The translations under genes were made by a program, and so were the position numbers. A model generated the notes under the pieces. That model ran no database searches. It saw only the letters and a list, made by a program, of their open reading frames with translations, and was not told the DNA's origin. A stretch of 57,634 bases of DNA from Phallus indusiatus (Eukaryota > Basidiomycota > Agaricomycetes > Phallales > Phallaceae): the NCBI GenBank assembly GCA_027605045.1, contig JAQFWX010000192.1:1-57634 (forward strand). The letters run 5' to 3'. Positions within the stretch are counted from its first letter, which is position 1. Every line of letters starts with the position of its first letter. Below, one piece after another: positions 36,903 to 47,845 of this stretch.

Positions 36903-39019
36903 ATGTACAGCTTTAGCATCAACAACACTTCATTCACATCTCAGCTTGTCGACGACTTTGGCAACAAGCTCGGTCACAACCAGTGGCTGTCAGACGTCAC
37001 CAGCCTCAACCCCTGCTTCATCGCCATTGCTGTCATTGCTCTGCTTGCGGTTCATCGCTTCACTCGCTCTGATCCATTGAGCGATATTCCTGGCCCGTGG
37101 CTCGCCAAATATACCTCGCTGCTATTGGGGTACTACACCAGAACGGGGAAGAGATATTTGCACGTCGATAGACTCCACAAGGTTAGTGTTTTATATTGCG
37201 GTTGACAAGAGCTCACCACCATTACTATAGATATACGGCCCATTCGTACGAATTGCTCCCAACCACGTGTCGTGCGCTGATCCCTCTGCACCGTCCACGA
37301 TATACGCCCAAGGCTCTCTCTCCCTAAATCCTCTTTCTACAAATCTTTCTACGTCGGAAACACGCCAAGCTTATTTAGCACACAAGACCGTAACGGACAT
37401 GCTCAAAAACGTCGAGTGCTCGCCCATCCCTTCAGCCAGGCCAGTGTCAAACAGTTCGAAGGATGGATTCGCAAGAGCCTTCGGAAGATGGTTCAAGGAC
37501 TCGACAACCTCTGCATCAGCGACGGCGATAATCAACCTACGATTGAACATAATCGATCCGGTTTATCTGTAGGAGCTGAAACTGTTGGAAGGGCAGGCGG
37601 AAGCGTGCAAAGTTGCGCGCACCATCACTTTTTCGACCTTCTCATGTGGTTGAACTATATGACATTCGACGTGATCTCGGATTTGGCTTTCGGCGAACCT
37701 TTGGGAATGCTAGATCGTGCGTCTGATGTCCTGGGGCCCAGCGGCGAAGAACAAGTCGGTGTTGCTGCAATGATCGATTATCGTGGTCGAACCGCTGCGT
37801 ATCTTGGCCTCTTCCCGTACTTATTACCCGGATCATGGCTGGCTCCATTCGTCAAGTTTATTCCAGATGCATTTATCAAACGTGGACTCGCGGGTACAGA
37901 CGTAAGTATCGGTGCCTCTTTCACTTAGTACCACCGGTTGTTGAACCTTCTCTTGTTAGACACTCTCTCATATTGCTCGCCGCTGCATTCGAAAACGCCT
38001 TGACGCTGGCGCTGAAGGTCGTCGTGGCGACCTCTTGGACCGTCTGATGGACACTGCGGCCGGAGAAAACGCGGAGGGAGAAGAAGTCTCGGAGGCGGAC
38101 ATTATTACTGAGGCGATGCTGTTATTGTAAGTTCTACCTTGACTCTTGTAAGGTAGGTAGCTAACTAACTTATTTCTGCTTCTACTATCAGGACCGCTGG
38201 ATCGGACACAACTGCGAATAGTACAGCCGCGATAATGTATTGGATAGCTCGGTCACCTCGGGTATTGCAAAGACTGAGACGCGAACTTGACGAGGCCGTT
38301 CGTCAATCTGATGATTCCATTCTTCCCATGGATGATGAGTGCGAGGATGTTGACGATGAGCAGGAGAAAGCTATTCTATGGTATGATAACGTAGGTCAAT
38401 CACTTACGAATGCCTTCATTGTTTCGTTGAACACCTTTCCAGATAAAAAACGTCAAGTACCTCCAAGCGACGATAGACGAAGGTCTTAGGATGTTTGCCA
38501 CCAATGCGTTCGGACTTCCTCGTGTCGTTCCGGAAGGAATGAATGTTAGAATAAAGGAGAGAATGTTCGGACCGGGGGTAAGTTGTTTCATAAGCTCTAG
38601 AGACTGTCTTATAGATTGATATGTGTTACTCTCGCAGACCGAACTCTCCACTCCTGCATATACAATTCAGCATGATCTGGCTATATGGGGTGATCCAGAA
38701 GTTTTCCGTCCCGAACGATGGCTAGATGGTGAAGCACGGCGAAAAGAAGGAGGACTTGGCGAACTTAAGAAGCATCTATTGACCTTCGGAATGGGACCAA
38801 GAGCTTGCATTGGTAAAAAGTAAGTGTTTTCTTTGACTGCAAGGACGTGGTTTGATTTGCTTTAGTCTTGCATATTTTCAAATGCAAATTTTAGTTGCCA
38901 CGCTCGTCCAGAGATATGATATTACATTAAGAGATGGGGAGCTGAGGAGCGTGGAGGGATTTATGCACAAACCCGTTGAATGCTGGGTTAAGATTAGAAA
39001 GCGGGCTAAAACTGCGTGA
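36903..39019 (+). CDS. Cytochrome P450 monooxygenase (benzoate-hydroxylase-like, CYP53-type)
   Basis: ER-anchored haem monooxygenase. A hydrophobic anchor (PCFIAIAVIALLAVHRF) is followed by SDIPGPWLAKYTSLLLGY and YGPFVRIAPNHVSCADP. Then LFSTQDRNGHAQKRRVLAHP (C-helix region), LTAGSDTTANS (I-helix oxygen site, near 38200), DEGLRMF (ExxR, near 38490), PEVFRPERWLDG and FGMGPRACIG with the haem cysteine codon at 38806-38808. The stop is at 39017-39019. Around 37315-37325, in a CT dinucleotide run, the frame must slip by one base to connect YAQGS with LPKSSFYKSFYVGNTPSLFS; before and after this the protein is normal. The sequence around IPGPWLAKYTSLL and the C-helix resembles fungal benzoate 4-hydroxylases, but substrate is not certain. 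Confidence 0.85.
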
Positions 39020-40219
39020 AAGGCTTAATGTGTCCCAGAGGTGTTTGTGTCTGTAATTAAAATTTGTTTAATAAATAACCTCGTTAAATATCATATGGCT
39101 AGACATACTCAGGTGTCAAATAATTTGTCAAACTGGTTGTCACAGTCTGGCTCAACTCTTGATATAATAGCCAATGTCACAGGGCAATAAAACTTGTTTA
39201 GACTACCTCTCTTAGTCAGATTCATGTAGTGTTTTATTATCAAGCTGGGTTCCTCATCACATCATCACTCTTTTTTGCAATTGGTATGGTTTCTTCCTGC
39301 ACCTTTGCTTGATGAGACTGTTGCAGTTGTTTTGGTTCTCTTCAGTCAGGCTGATGGAAGGAAATACAAGAGTCATGGATGAACAGCAGAGATTTCACCT
39401 AATTATTCAAGGATGTGGTAATAGAGTGGGAAAAGAAGTAGTATGTGCACTAGGGTACAATCTAACAAGAACATCAACTCTCTAGCTTTTATTAACCTTG
39501 GCTAAGCCTACAAAGATTGTAATGCAACCAATGTCTTTTCTTAGAAATAATATCCAATGATGGTATAATCTATATTATTCTATCAGGATCCCAATAAGAC
39601 CTTTAATTTCCAAAGTCTCATGTATAAAATTTTCTAGGCCAGGGGACTTTGAAAGATGCTTATAGTGATTATCAGATTTTATCTTGCTAAGTTTTCAGGT
39701 GGCAAGATAATTCTGTATAGGTTGTATAATGGATGTTACTACCTCATACTTCCCTTTTCAAACAATATAGGTGGATTCCTGGTATCAATACTGATTTTTA
39801 CTTAACAAGACAGTTTTGTCTTTTTGAATAAAGGTTTATTTGAAATGCTAGAGGTATCAGTACTGACTGTTATTTGTTATCACTTTTTAAATAAAATTAC
39901 ATTGCTTTTCTCTATGGGTTTAAATATAAATAGTAATCTGGAAAATTCATTATAACCCATGAAATATATTGAGATAAACTTATATATCAAAAGTTTCTTT
40001 AGCCTTTTATTGATTTTTGAAGCAATTATTTCAAAATATAAATGCTTCAATGTTCTGGTCATTCATTACAGCACTGTAACCAGTAACCAGTGAATATAGG
40101 AAAATAAGAAAATAAAGTTTCAGAATTAGTTATGACATAATAGTGTAAGTACTATTAATATCTTCAGATGAAAGTGAATGGTATAAGCTTTAGGACTCCT
40201 TCTCTACCATCATTTTTTA
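39020..40219. other. AT-rich gene-free interval marking the start of the subtelomere
   Basis: Base composition drops to a clearly AT-rich level with no long open frame on either strand; the only one (39880-40062, minus) is low-complexity. Two similar phrases, GGTATCAATACTGA (39780) and GGTATCAGTACTGA (39853), suggest decayed repeats. No terminal repeats or coding remnants were recognised. Confidence 0.5.
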
Positions 40220-40900
40220 CCTACTATTATTATTCTCAGAATACACCTCGGTAAGGTAGCGGTGAGGTTTCCATTTTTAGTAAAAACTCTCCGGCTAGTA
40301 GGGTACTTTTTGTGATTAGCGAGATTTTGAATATATTTTTTGATGATTCATCAATTTGATGTATGATGGATGATGAACTCTCCGGGTAATTATTTTGATG
40401 AGTTGTAGCTCTGCTAGTGTTTATTTTCCATTTTTAGTAACTCTCCGCTTAACTAAACTCTCCGCTTAAGGATTATTTCCATTTTTAGTAACTCTCCGCT
40501 TAATTACACTCTCCGGCTAAGGTTTATTTCCTTTTTAGTATCTTAGGATCTAGTATTAAGTATACTCTCCATTTTTTGTGTTCTGGGCGCCCAGGGGATG
40601 TAAGCGCCCAATTACATAATCAAAGTCAAAATATAGGGAAAAATAAAAATTTCGTACTTTCTCGAGTGAGCTCTCCGGCTAATTACCGAGGGTGTATTCT
40701 GAGAATAATAATATAGGGTACAAGAGAGGATCTATAATTACTTGATAATTATAAGAACAAGTCAAAAAACTCTCTCCGGGTAAATACTTTTTTTTTAACT
40801 TTGGTTACTCTCCACTTACATAATTAGACTCTCCGGCTAGGTTTATTTCCATTCTAAGTAACTCCCCATTTAATTAGACTCTCCGGTTAGTGCTTGTTTC
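40220..40900 (+). repeat. Subtelomeric repeat block, copy A
   Basis: Direct copy of the block at 56509-57190, starting CCTACTATTATTATTCTCAG and diverging after GGTTAGTGCTTGTTT. The block is built from short modules such as AACTCTCCGCTTAATTA, ACTCTCCGGCTAA and TTTATTTCCATTTTTAGTA, and a piece with AAGCGCCCAATTACATAATC. Inside it an inverted repeat pairs 40225-40254 with 40683-40713. Because a TATA element (40936-40943) and retroelement coding remnants follow, this copy may be part of a long terminal repeat. Confidence 0.85.
40225..40713. repeat. TIR-bounded segment within copy A
   Basis: About 30 nt arms, TATTATTATTCTCAGAATAC and onward to TCGGTAA at the left, and its reverse complement (TTACCGAGGGTG then TATTCTGAGAATAATAATA) at the right. 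A flanking TA on both sides would fit a TA target duplication. The copy-B equivalent is 56514-57017. It has no coding capacity, as expected of a MITE. Confidence 0.65.
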
Positions 40901-40935
40901 ACCTTTTCGCTGTAGAATAGTTAAACCGCCTCTCA

Positions 40936-40943
40936 TATAAAAA
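40936..40943 (+). promoter_or_regulatory. TATA-like element of the retroelement repeat
   Basis: TATAAAAA downstream of the repeat block and upstream of the first gag-like frame. The later sequence TTACA followed by TTTTGGTGGCC (about 41218-41232) resembles the LTR-end/primer-binding junction of Ty3/Gypsy elements, consistent with transcription starting between the two. Confidence 0.35.
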
Positions 40944-41720
40944 GAGTGGTATTTGTACTTAGATAGATCGCCTCAGAATACATCGTCTTAGCTTGTTTAT
41001 ATTGTCTCCAGCTCTTCTCTAAATCTAAATTGCAATCTTCGCCTCAGGCCGCTCGCGATAAGATTGTCTCAATCTTATCACTCATTCTCGAATCACTCGA
41101 CTTCAGCAAACCAGACTTCAAGAGAATAAACTCATCACAAGATCCCATATGCTTACTACGAAATCTGACGGAATATTTATTTCTACCTAAAATAAATACA
41201 CTTCGCACTCGGAAACATTACATTTTGGTGGCCAAAGTGGGGGAAGAGAGCCTCTTCGTTCTGCTAAACGAAGATTTGTTGAAGTGGCTACTAAGCCAGA
41301 GTGGATGTCGACGACGTTATGGATCCGCTTCCTCAAGGACCACTGAAGAGGGCGGTGTAGCAGACTCGAGGTGTACCCCTAAAGTGACACCTACAAGTGG
41401 ACCCTGAAGCAGCATAACGCCTCCTAGGCTCGGACCGGCTAGTTTCAGCGTGCCTCCTAAAGAGCCACCCCATAACCCTCCCCAGGTATTGACGTAACCA
41501 TTCCTTTGTCTCCTACGGATTCTGTGGCCTTCTCTGGAATTCCTCTCACCACCATTAATCCTGAAAACGCTCTTGATTCTCCTGACCAAACGCTCTTAGT
41601 CCCACCTACTACGCGTTTGAGAGACTTACGATACTAACAGCCCTGTCGGATGTAAACGGAGACCATCAGTCACTACGCTCAGACTTACATTTTCAGGAAG
41701 AACCGACTACCCTCTGCGCC

Positions 41721-43433
41721 TTGCCTCCTGAAGCAGAAGAGCTTTGTCGGGAGCTGCTTGAATTAGATGATCTCCTGATAGGAATTCCTTATGAGAGCGA
41801 CTTCCTGGAAAGACTTGGTTATCATCTCGATCTTATTAAGCTCGAGAACTTCACCCACATGCTAAAGATGTATCTAAAAAGAGCTCAAGAGAAACTCAAG
41901 GACGAATTGACTTTACCTGTTTGGGGAATCGACAATTACGCCCTCGACATCTGGACCGCTAACGATTTTGAAGTTCTCGCAGTTCTATACAGAGATGAAA
42001 TTGAGACCTTCCTGGCTTTCCTTTACCACAACGAGGTTTTGTTTCCACCGAAACGAGACGCTAAGAATAAGGAAAAAGAAGGTACCGTTAAGCCTGAGGG
42101 GACGCCTAAACTCATACAAAGAGGGGATCAAGACCCTTCAACCCCTAATGCGAAAGCGAGAATCTATCGGTCGACATATTAAAATTCAGAGAAACCCAAC
42201 CGCATTTGAAGAAATTGGACTTACTCAAACTAGAAGAGTACAATCTCAAGCCTACGAATCGCGTCTGCGACAAACGACTACTCCATACAGCCAAGCTCCT
42301 TCCCGTTTATCTGACTCTCGCCGCCTTAATGAGCTTTTTCAAGGATCTAGATTTGATGCTCAAAGCTCACCTCCCAGACGTCAGACCGCAGCGGGAGGGT
42401 CACCAGGGGGAGGAAACGACTCATCTGATGACGGTAACTCACCCACTCCTAGGCCTCCTCCCAGGTTGCCAGCTGGTTTTCCTTCTCCGCGAGGCACCGG
42501 TAGTCCTAACAGAGGGGATAACGGTGATAATGGAGGTGGCGGTGGCGGTGATGGTGGTGGTGGTGACCCTGGAAGGAACGGAGGATTTCCGTCCAGACGA
42601 CCGATGAATTTCGGGCCTGCACCCCCCAGCGGAATCTCATTTTGATCTCAAATTGAAACCTGACGTTGTCGAAAAATGGGACGGAGACCCCGACACGTTG
42701 GCTCTTTGGATTATAAAAATAAATCACCTATCGAACAGAAGTGCTGAGGTCTATCAACAATTGGGAGAAATTGTGCCCACCAGGTTAGAAAAGGAGCTGG
42801 TCAATGGTTTTGGAATTTGTCGGCCCAACGACGAGGACAGGCCATGCAAAATTGGGAACGCTCCAAACGGCAATTGGAGCGTACTACATGAACAGGACCT
42901 GGTTAGATAAACAGAAGGGCCGTGCAAATAAGGCCCGCTATAGGGAATCTACTCACTCTGACGAACTCCCTACCGAATACGTCAACCGGAAGAAAGGTTT
43001 ACTACAACTGGTCTATAATCTTACAGATTCGAAATGATCATGGAGATCATGGAAGGTGCAGCGTTTCTGGACCTACATCGTACATCCACACGACTGCAAG
43101 GATCTGGATGAGTTTGAGGACACAGTGAAATATCACGAAGAAGAACTTACCTCTTCACTAGTCTCTTCAAAAGACGGAAACCTGGAAAGACGGATCCGGA
43201 ACCTGGAACTCTCCATGAAAAACACTGGGACAAGGTTCCCCATTCCCTCTAACAGATTCAGGACCAGGACGAATTTGATCGGTCAGAGCCCAGCGATTGG
43301 GAAACCACTTTTTCCCAGAGATGACTCTATTATCTCTAAAGGATCTACTCCTGAATCTAAAGGCGCTAGGCCATGTCAGCATTGTAGCCCCAAACATTGG
43401 GACAATGAATGTCGACATGCTAAGAAGGGCTAA
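41721..43433 (+). pseudogene. gag-like remnant
   Basis: Pieces in three frames. The first (41721-42182) is a helical acidic protein (AEELCRELLELDDLLIGIPY). The second (41968-42645) is rich in Pro/Gly/Arg with a glycine run. A capsid-like piece begins at about 42653 (PDVVEKWDGDPDTLALWIIK), similar to Retrotrans_gag domains. A zinc-knuckle-like CQHCSPKHWDNEC lies near 43375, so this is the nucleocapsid end. The upstream open frame at 41030-41407 may be the very N-terminal part. Confidence 0.65.
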
Positions 43434-43819
43434 AAAGCACGCAAATTTAGTAAACCAAACTGAAGAAGATATTCAGGCCTTGAATGAATATGAAGAAGCA
43501 TATTTAAATGCCATGACGGGTGAAGAAGACGAACTGCCTGATTTGATCTGGATGATGATTCGGACCAAGAGGAGACTAAAACAGCAAACAATGTTCAGGT
43601 TGCCTTCGCGACTCTGGCCATCACCTCAGCAATGCATATAAACAGGGATTCAGAAGAGAACGAACCTGAAACCACCAGGACCCCAGAGGGAAATACGCTT
43701 GCCGGCATAGCTTCTTAAAAGGGTTTTGGCCAAAAACTTTATAGGCAACGTTTGTAAATCAATCACAAAGGAGATCCTTACCCTTCCCGGGATTATGTCG
43801 CCCGGCTGGAGCTTCGTTT

Positions 43820-44134
43820 ATGGGAGCCAAGGCTAGTTCCGTCGAGGCATGGTTTGGTACTTACGGTCTTAACCATTCGAAGGTTATAGTGGATTCAGGA
43901 GCGGACATAACGTTAATTTCGCAAACGTTCTTGTCTAAGCTGGTTTCTCCGCCTAAAATAAAGAAGGGACACCGTGTCAGACTAGTCCAGGTGACAGGGA
44001 CCTCCACCATCTCGGGTTACGTTACTATTCCTGTCTACTTTGATACGGATGCAGGACCTGTCGAAATCGTGGTTGAAGCCTATGTTGTTAAGGGAATGAC
44101 AACTCCTTTTATTTTGGGGAATGATTTTCGCTGA
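43820..44134 (+). pseudogene. Retroelement aspartic protease remnant
   Basis: Contains the active-site signature VDSGADITLIS (near 43890) followed by a beta-rich region and the C-terminal hydrophobic FILGNDF, where retropepsins have I-L-G-x-D/N. Length of about 100 codons fits a monomer of a dimeric retropepsin. It is separated from the gag and RT pieces by frame breaks. Confidence 0.75.
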
Positions 44135-44816
44135 CCAGTATGTTTCGCTTCTGTGAAATGAAGATGGGACAGTAATCCGATTTGGTGATACTGGAAGGAC
44201 AATAAAGGTTTCTAGCTCATTGAGTACTGAAGAAAACACTGAAGACGTCAGTGAAGCTTATGCTATAAAGGCTTCTTTCGTTTCAAGGATTGGAACTGTA
44301 AAGGAAGGAGGGATGAAACTAAGGAAGAATGATCGTTCCGTCCGAGCAGAAGAAGAAACCATTATTGGACCCCAAATGAGTAAAGCCGTTCCAGTTACGT
44401 TGAACTTCCCTGGAGGCTGAGAGGAAGCATATGTGGAAAAGCTATTCGTTTAATAGAGAGAGGAAGATTTACGCGCGCCAGATTCTCTGATCTCGAAAAA
44501 TAAACCTAAGCTCTATGTCTCAAACTTTTCTAAACTTCACCCGATTCGTATCCATCGTGGACAAGTATTAGGTTACGTTCATAACCCTAGTACTTGGTTA
44601 GACCGGGAGGAACGGGTTTCAAAGGAAGAATCCTCTAAGATGTTCACTTACGCGAAGACAGTGAAGAGTTTTCGACGCCTTGATTAATAAAAAGCAGACC
44701 CTCGACGCCATCGTGAATCCGGAAGAAGTAACAGGAGGACCAAAAACTGAGACCCACCAGACCCCGTTTCAAATGATCGACTCCTCCACGAGGTAGATAT
44801 ATGCGGGGATCTAGAT

Positions 44817-45570
44817 TTGGAACAAGTCAGAAAATTGAAGAAAATCCTGAAATCAAATGAAGAAGCTTTTGGATTAGATGGTAGATTAGGTCACCATCCC
44901 GCTAGAGTCGAAATTCCGTTGAGGGAAGGAACAAAGGAGATATCCATGCCACCGTTCTTTGCATCTCCTAAGTCCAGAAAGATTATTGACGATCAAATGG
45001 ACCAATGGATTAACCTCAAGATAATTGAACCTTCCAAAAGTCCATGGGGCTCCTGCTTTCATCGTCTATCGTCAAGAGAAGCCCCGGATGGTAATTGATT
45101 TCAGGAAACTGAATGAACAGGTTATTCCGATTTCCTCTACCTAGACAAGAGGACATTTTGAAATCCTTAACTGGATCTCAATGGTTGACGACCTTGGACG
45201 CTCTTGCTGGTTTTACTCAATTGGAAATAATGGAGAAGGATCGGGAAAAGACTGCTTTTAGGACCCATAGAGGGTTATATCAATTCTTACGAATGCCCTT
45301 GGCTATCGAAACGGACCGGCAGTATTCCAACGCGTGATGCAGAACGTTCTCGCTCCGTATCTTTGGATATTTGCTTTGGTATATAGACGATATTATTATT
45401 TATTCAAGATCTTTCGAGGAACACCTGGAACACCTGGATTTAGTTTTGAAGGCGATAGCTAAATCGGGATTACGCTTTCACCATCAAAATGTCATTTCGC
45501 ATACAGGTCTCTCAAATTATTGGGACAAAAGGTGTCCTTGGCCTATCCACACTACTATTATTTCCGCATA
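44817..45570 (+). pseudogene. Reverse transcriptase remnant
   Basis: The start resembles Gypsy RT linkers (HHPARVEIPLREGTKEI, then KIIEPSKSPWGS). Core motifs appear in different frames: MVIDFRKLNEQV (near 45090), SLTGSQWLTTLDALAGFTQL (near 45170), KTAFRTHRGLYQFLRMP (near 45250) and the catalytic YIDDIIIYSRS, whose YIDD codons are 45380-45391. Palm motifs are present but the frame breaks at about 45085, 45300 and 45350. Similarity ends at about 45560. Confidence 0.8.
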
Positions 45571-46756
45571 ATCCTACTCATTACCTGATGGTTTCCATTT
45601 TTGGTATATTTAGACGCCCGTGTGTTTGATTCTGATTCTCGCCTGGCTAGTTCGCCTGGAACGGTTCACTGTGACTGTGACATGTCACACTTTGCACGAC
45701 GCGTGAGTTTAGTCGGACTTTGAATTCATGCCCTCCTCACTGTGCTACACAGCGAGTAAATACCCTTTCCTTATCGATCCAGTAACTAAATAATATTTTT
45801 GGTGTATCTAAATGTAGTAGTTATGTAGCTAATTTTAATAATTTTTCGCCTCGAAAATACCTCGGGAAGTGATGGATGTATCACTCGAGTTTGGATGACA
45901 CTCCTCTCACCTATTTCGTCACTTTCCATTTTCGGTTGCTTTCTGTTTTTGTAACCTTCCATTTTTAGTTGCTTTCTATTTTTGGTTGCTTTCCATTTTT
46001 AGTTGCTTTCTGTTTTCGTCAACTTCTATTTTTGTCACCTTCTGTTTTTGTCTTTCCTGTTTGCGTAATAGTTAATTTAGCCGACGGAAACCTCCGTCCA
46101 ACATTAAATACCCAATTAGGAAGTGCTCCGTAATTGGTAGTGGCCTCTTAGCCGAGCACTCTGTTTTCAGAGTATCAACTCGAATAAATCTCGTCCCAGA
46201 GCGGACACTGTCTCTTAATATAGTAATTTTTGTATGGTATCTAAATCTAGTAATATTTCTTCTATTTTTGGCAATTTTTCCGCTTTCCAAAAGTGGACGG
46301 AAGTCGATGGATTCATTGCGTTGACTTTGGATGACACTCAATCCGGTGAGCATCTCTTAAATTAAATAAGCGCCCAATAAGCGCCCAACATTAGTTGTAG
46401 AGCTTCGAAAATAAAGTACCCATCTTTTTCCTTTTTCGATTCCGTTTCTTTTCAGCTCTCTAGAGCAAAAACAAAAAAAACACACAATTGCCTCTGTGCA
46501 CAGTGTATTCGAGATCACGGTTCCCGGACCTTTCCCATTTTGGTACACCGGTGTTCTCCCGTGATTGATGATGCCATGACGCTATTTTTGGTAGCCATCG
46601 GCCATCAATTTTAATCTCCGTGTCACGCGTATATTAGTACTTTACGCGTCGAACAGTATTTTGGCTCTAGAAAAGCCATTTTCGTCCAAAAAATAAATAA
46701 AAAAGGATGCCTAGAATGAATTTTTCTCTACAAACGTCGCTTTTTCGCGTATTCAA
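45571..46756. other. Repeat debris downstream of the retroelement
   Basis: No gene. Similar phrases at 45790-45900 and 46215-46330 (GTATCTAAAT, then TTGGATGACACTC) indicate an old ~420 bp spaced duplication. AAGCGCCCAA occurs twice near 46370-46390, a phrase also found in the subtelomeric repeat blocks. The run at 45921-46057 is listed separately. Confidence 0.55.
45921..46057. repeat. Degenerate short tandem repeat, about 17 nt unit
   Basis: Seven to eight imperfect copies of TTGCTTTCTATTTTTGG (variants: TTTCCATTTTTAG, TTCTGTTTTTGTC). The unit resembles the TTTCCATTTTTAGTAA module of the subtelomeric repeat blocks, suggesting a common origin. Confidence 0.75.
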
Positions 46757-47845
46757 GTGTCGTCACAATGTGACGCTCTGAGTTGTTGTTCACTGTGGAC
46801 CCAGCTGAGTTTGAATTCAGCTCTCTTCGTCCATCCACCACTCTGCCGTCGTCATCCAGCCCCATCCAGCCACCCCTTCCACACCCAGCCTCGCCCAAAC
46901 CATCCCACCAGCCTCACACCTCGCCCATCCACCATTTTGGGCCATTTCTGAGCCCCCCAAGGTCGTTTCTCGAGCCCAGCAACTAGTCGTCGTCATCCAG
47001 CCTCACCCAGCCACCACTCACCCGGCGTCATCCACCGCTCGTGCAGCCTGAAGCCGAGAGTGTTCCGCTCTTCGTTAGAGAGGCCTCAAAGCAGACGGTA
47101 ACTGGATTGGACGGGCGTTGATCGTTTCAACTGCTCTCCGGTCCAGTGTTTGCAGGTGGCAGCAAGTCCTCATATCAACGTCGCGTCGCGTCACCCCCTG
47201 TTGCACTACACCCGCCGCGTCATTTCAACGTTGCGTCGCGTCATTCCTTTCGTTGCACTACACCCGCTGCGTCATTTTTCACTTGCGTCAGGCCCTTTTT
47301 TTCCCCCACTACTTTTGCTGTCGCCACACCAATTGGGCTTGCGTCGCCCATTTGTCTCCAGCACACCAACGCCATCTTTTTTTGACTACTTTATGTGAGT
47401 ATCTCTTATTTTCTTCGTTTTTTTTGGCTTTACTAACCAGCGTTTGCCTGCCTGCCAGCTTGCTCACTCTAATTCTGCCTGTCACTCGTTTTGTCCCCCA
47501 CCTTCACCATCTTTTTTATCGCCCCGTTGAACCCTTCCCTTCCAACGTCAATCTCTTGCCGCCGTCATCTCCGTCAGCACTGTCGTCAGCCTGTCCCACC
47601 ACCACCCCCACTGTCAGCTCTTCTCGCGGCCTTTTTTTTTCGTTAACGGTTGCTTTTCTCGCCAGCGTCTTCATCACCTCCTCTATACCAACTGCCAGTG
47701 TCGCCCCCTTCTGCCGCCCTTGTTTTCACCAGCGTCATCCATATTTTTGTGCCGCCCTCCTCCTCCTTCCCTTCCTCTCAGCTACGCCCCACGTCACCTT
47801 CACCATCACCATCTCACCACCACCAACGCTAACGCTGTCACCGTT
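46757..47845. other. Pyrimidine-rich upstream region of the TET/JBP-like gene
   Basis: Strongly C/T-rich plus strand with CCATCCAGCC phrases (46850-47010) and a 50 bp tandem repeat at 47171-47272. Open frames (e.g. 47118-47906) reflect the absence of purines rather than coding. It probably holds the promoter and 5' leader of the downstream gene. Confidence 0.5.
47171..47272. repeat. 50-52 bp tandem repeat, two copies
   Basis: Units 47171-47220 and 47221-47272 share CAT(A/T)TCAACG, GCGTCGCGTCA and TTGCACTACACCCGC; a partial third copy follows (CATTTTTCACTTGCGTCA). It lies in the putative 5' leader of the TET/JBP-like gene. Confidence 0.8.

Larger units (their letters stand above)
41030..45570 (+). 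mobile_element. Truncated Ty3/Gypsy-type LTR retrotransposon
   Basis: An internal retroelement region in the order gag, protease, reverse transcriptase, all on the plus strand. Frames are interrupted several times. Reverse transcriptase stops soon after the catalytic motif (about 45570), and neither RNase H nor an integrase zinc-binding/DDE core is visible downstream. A matching 3' LTR directly after the break was not found; the next copy of the upstream repeat block lies at 56.5 kb. Order PR-RT without an integrase before RT argues for Gypsy rather than Copia. The element is a non-functional relic as read. Confidence 0.8.
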
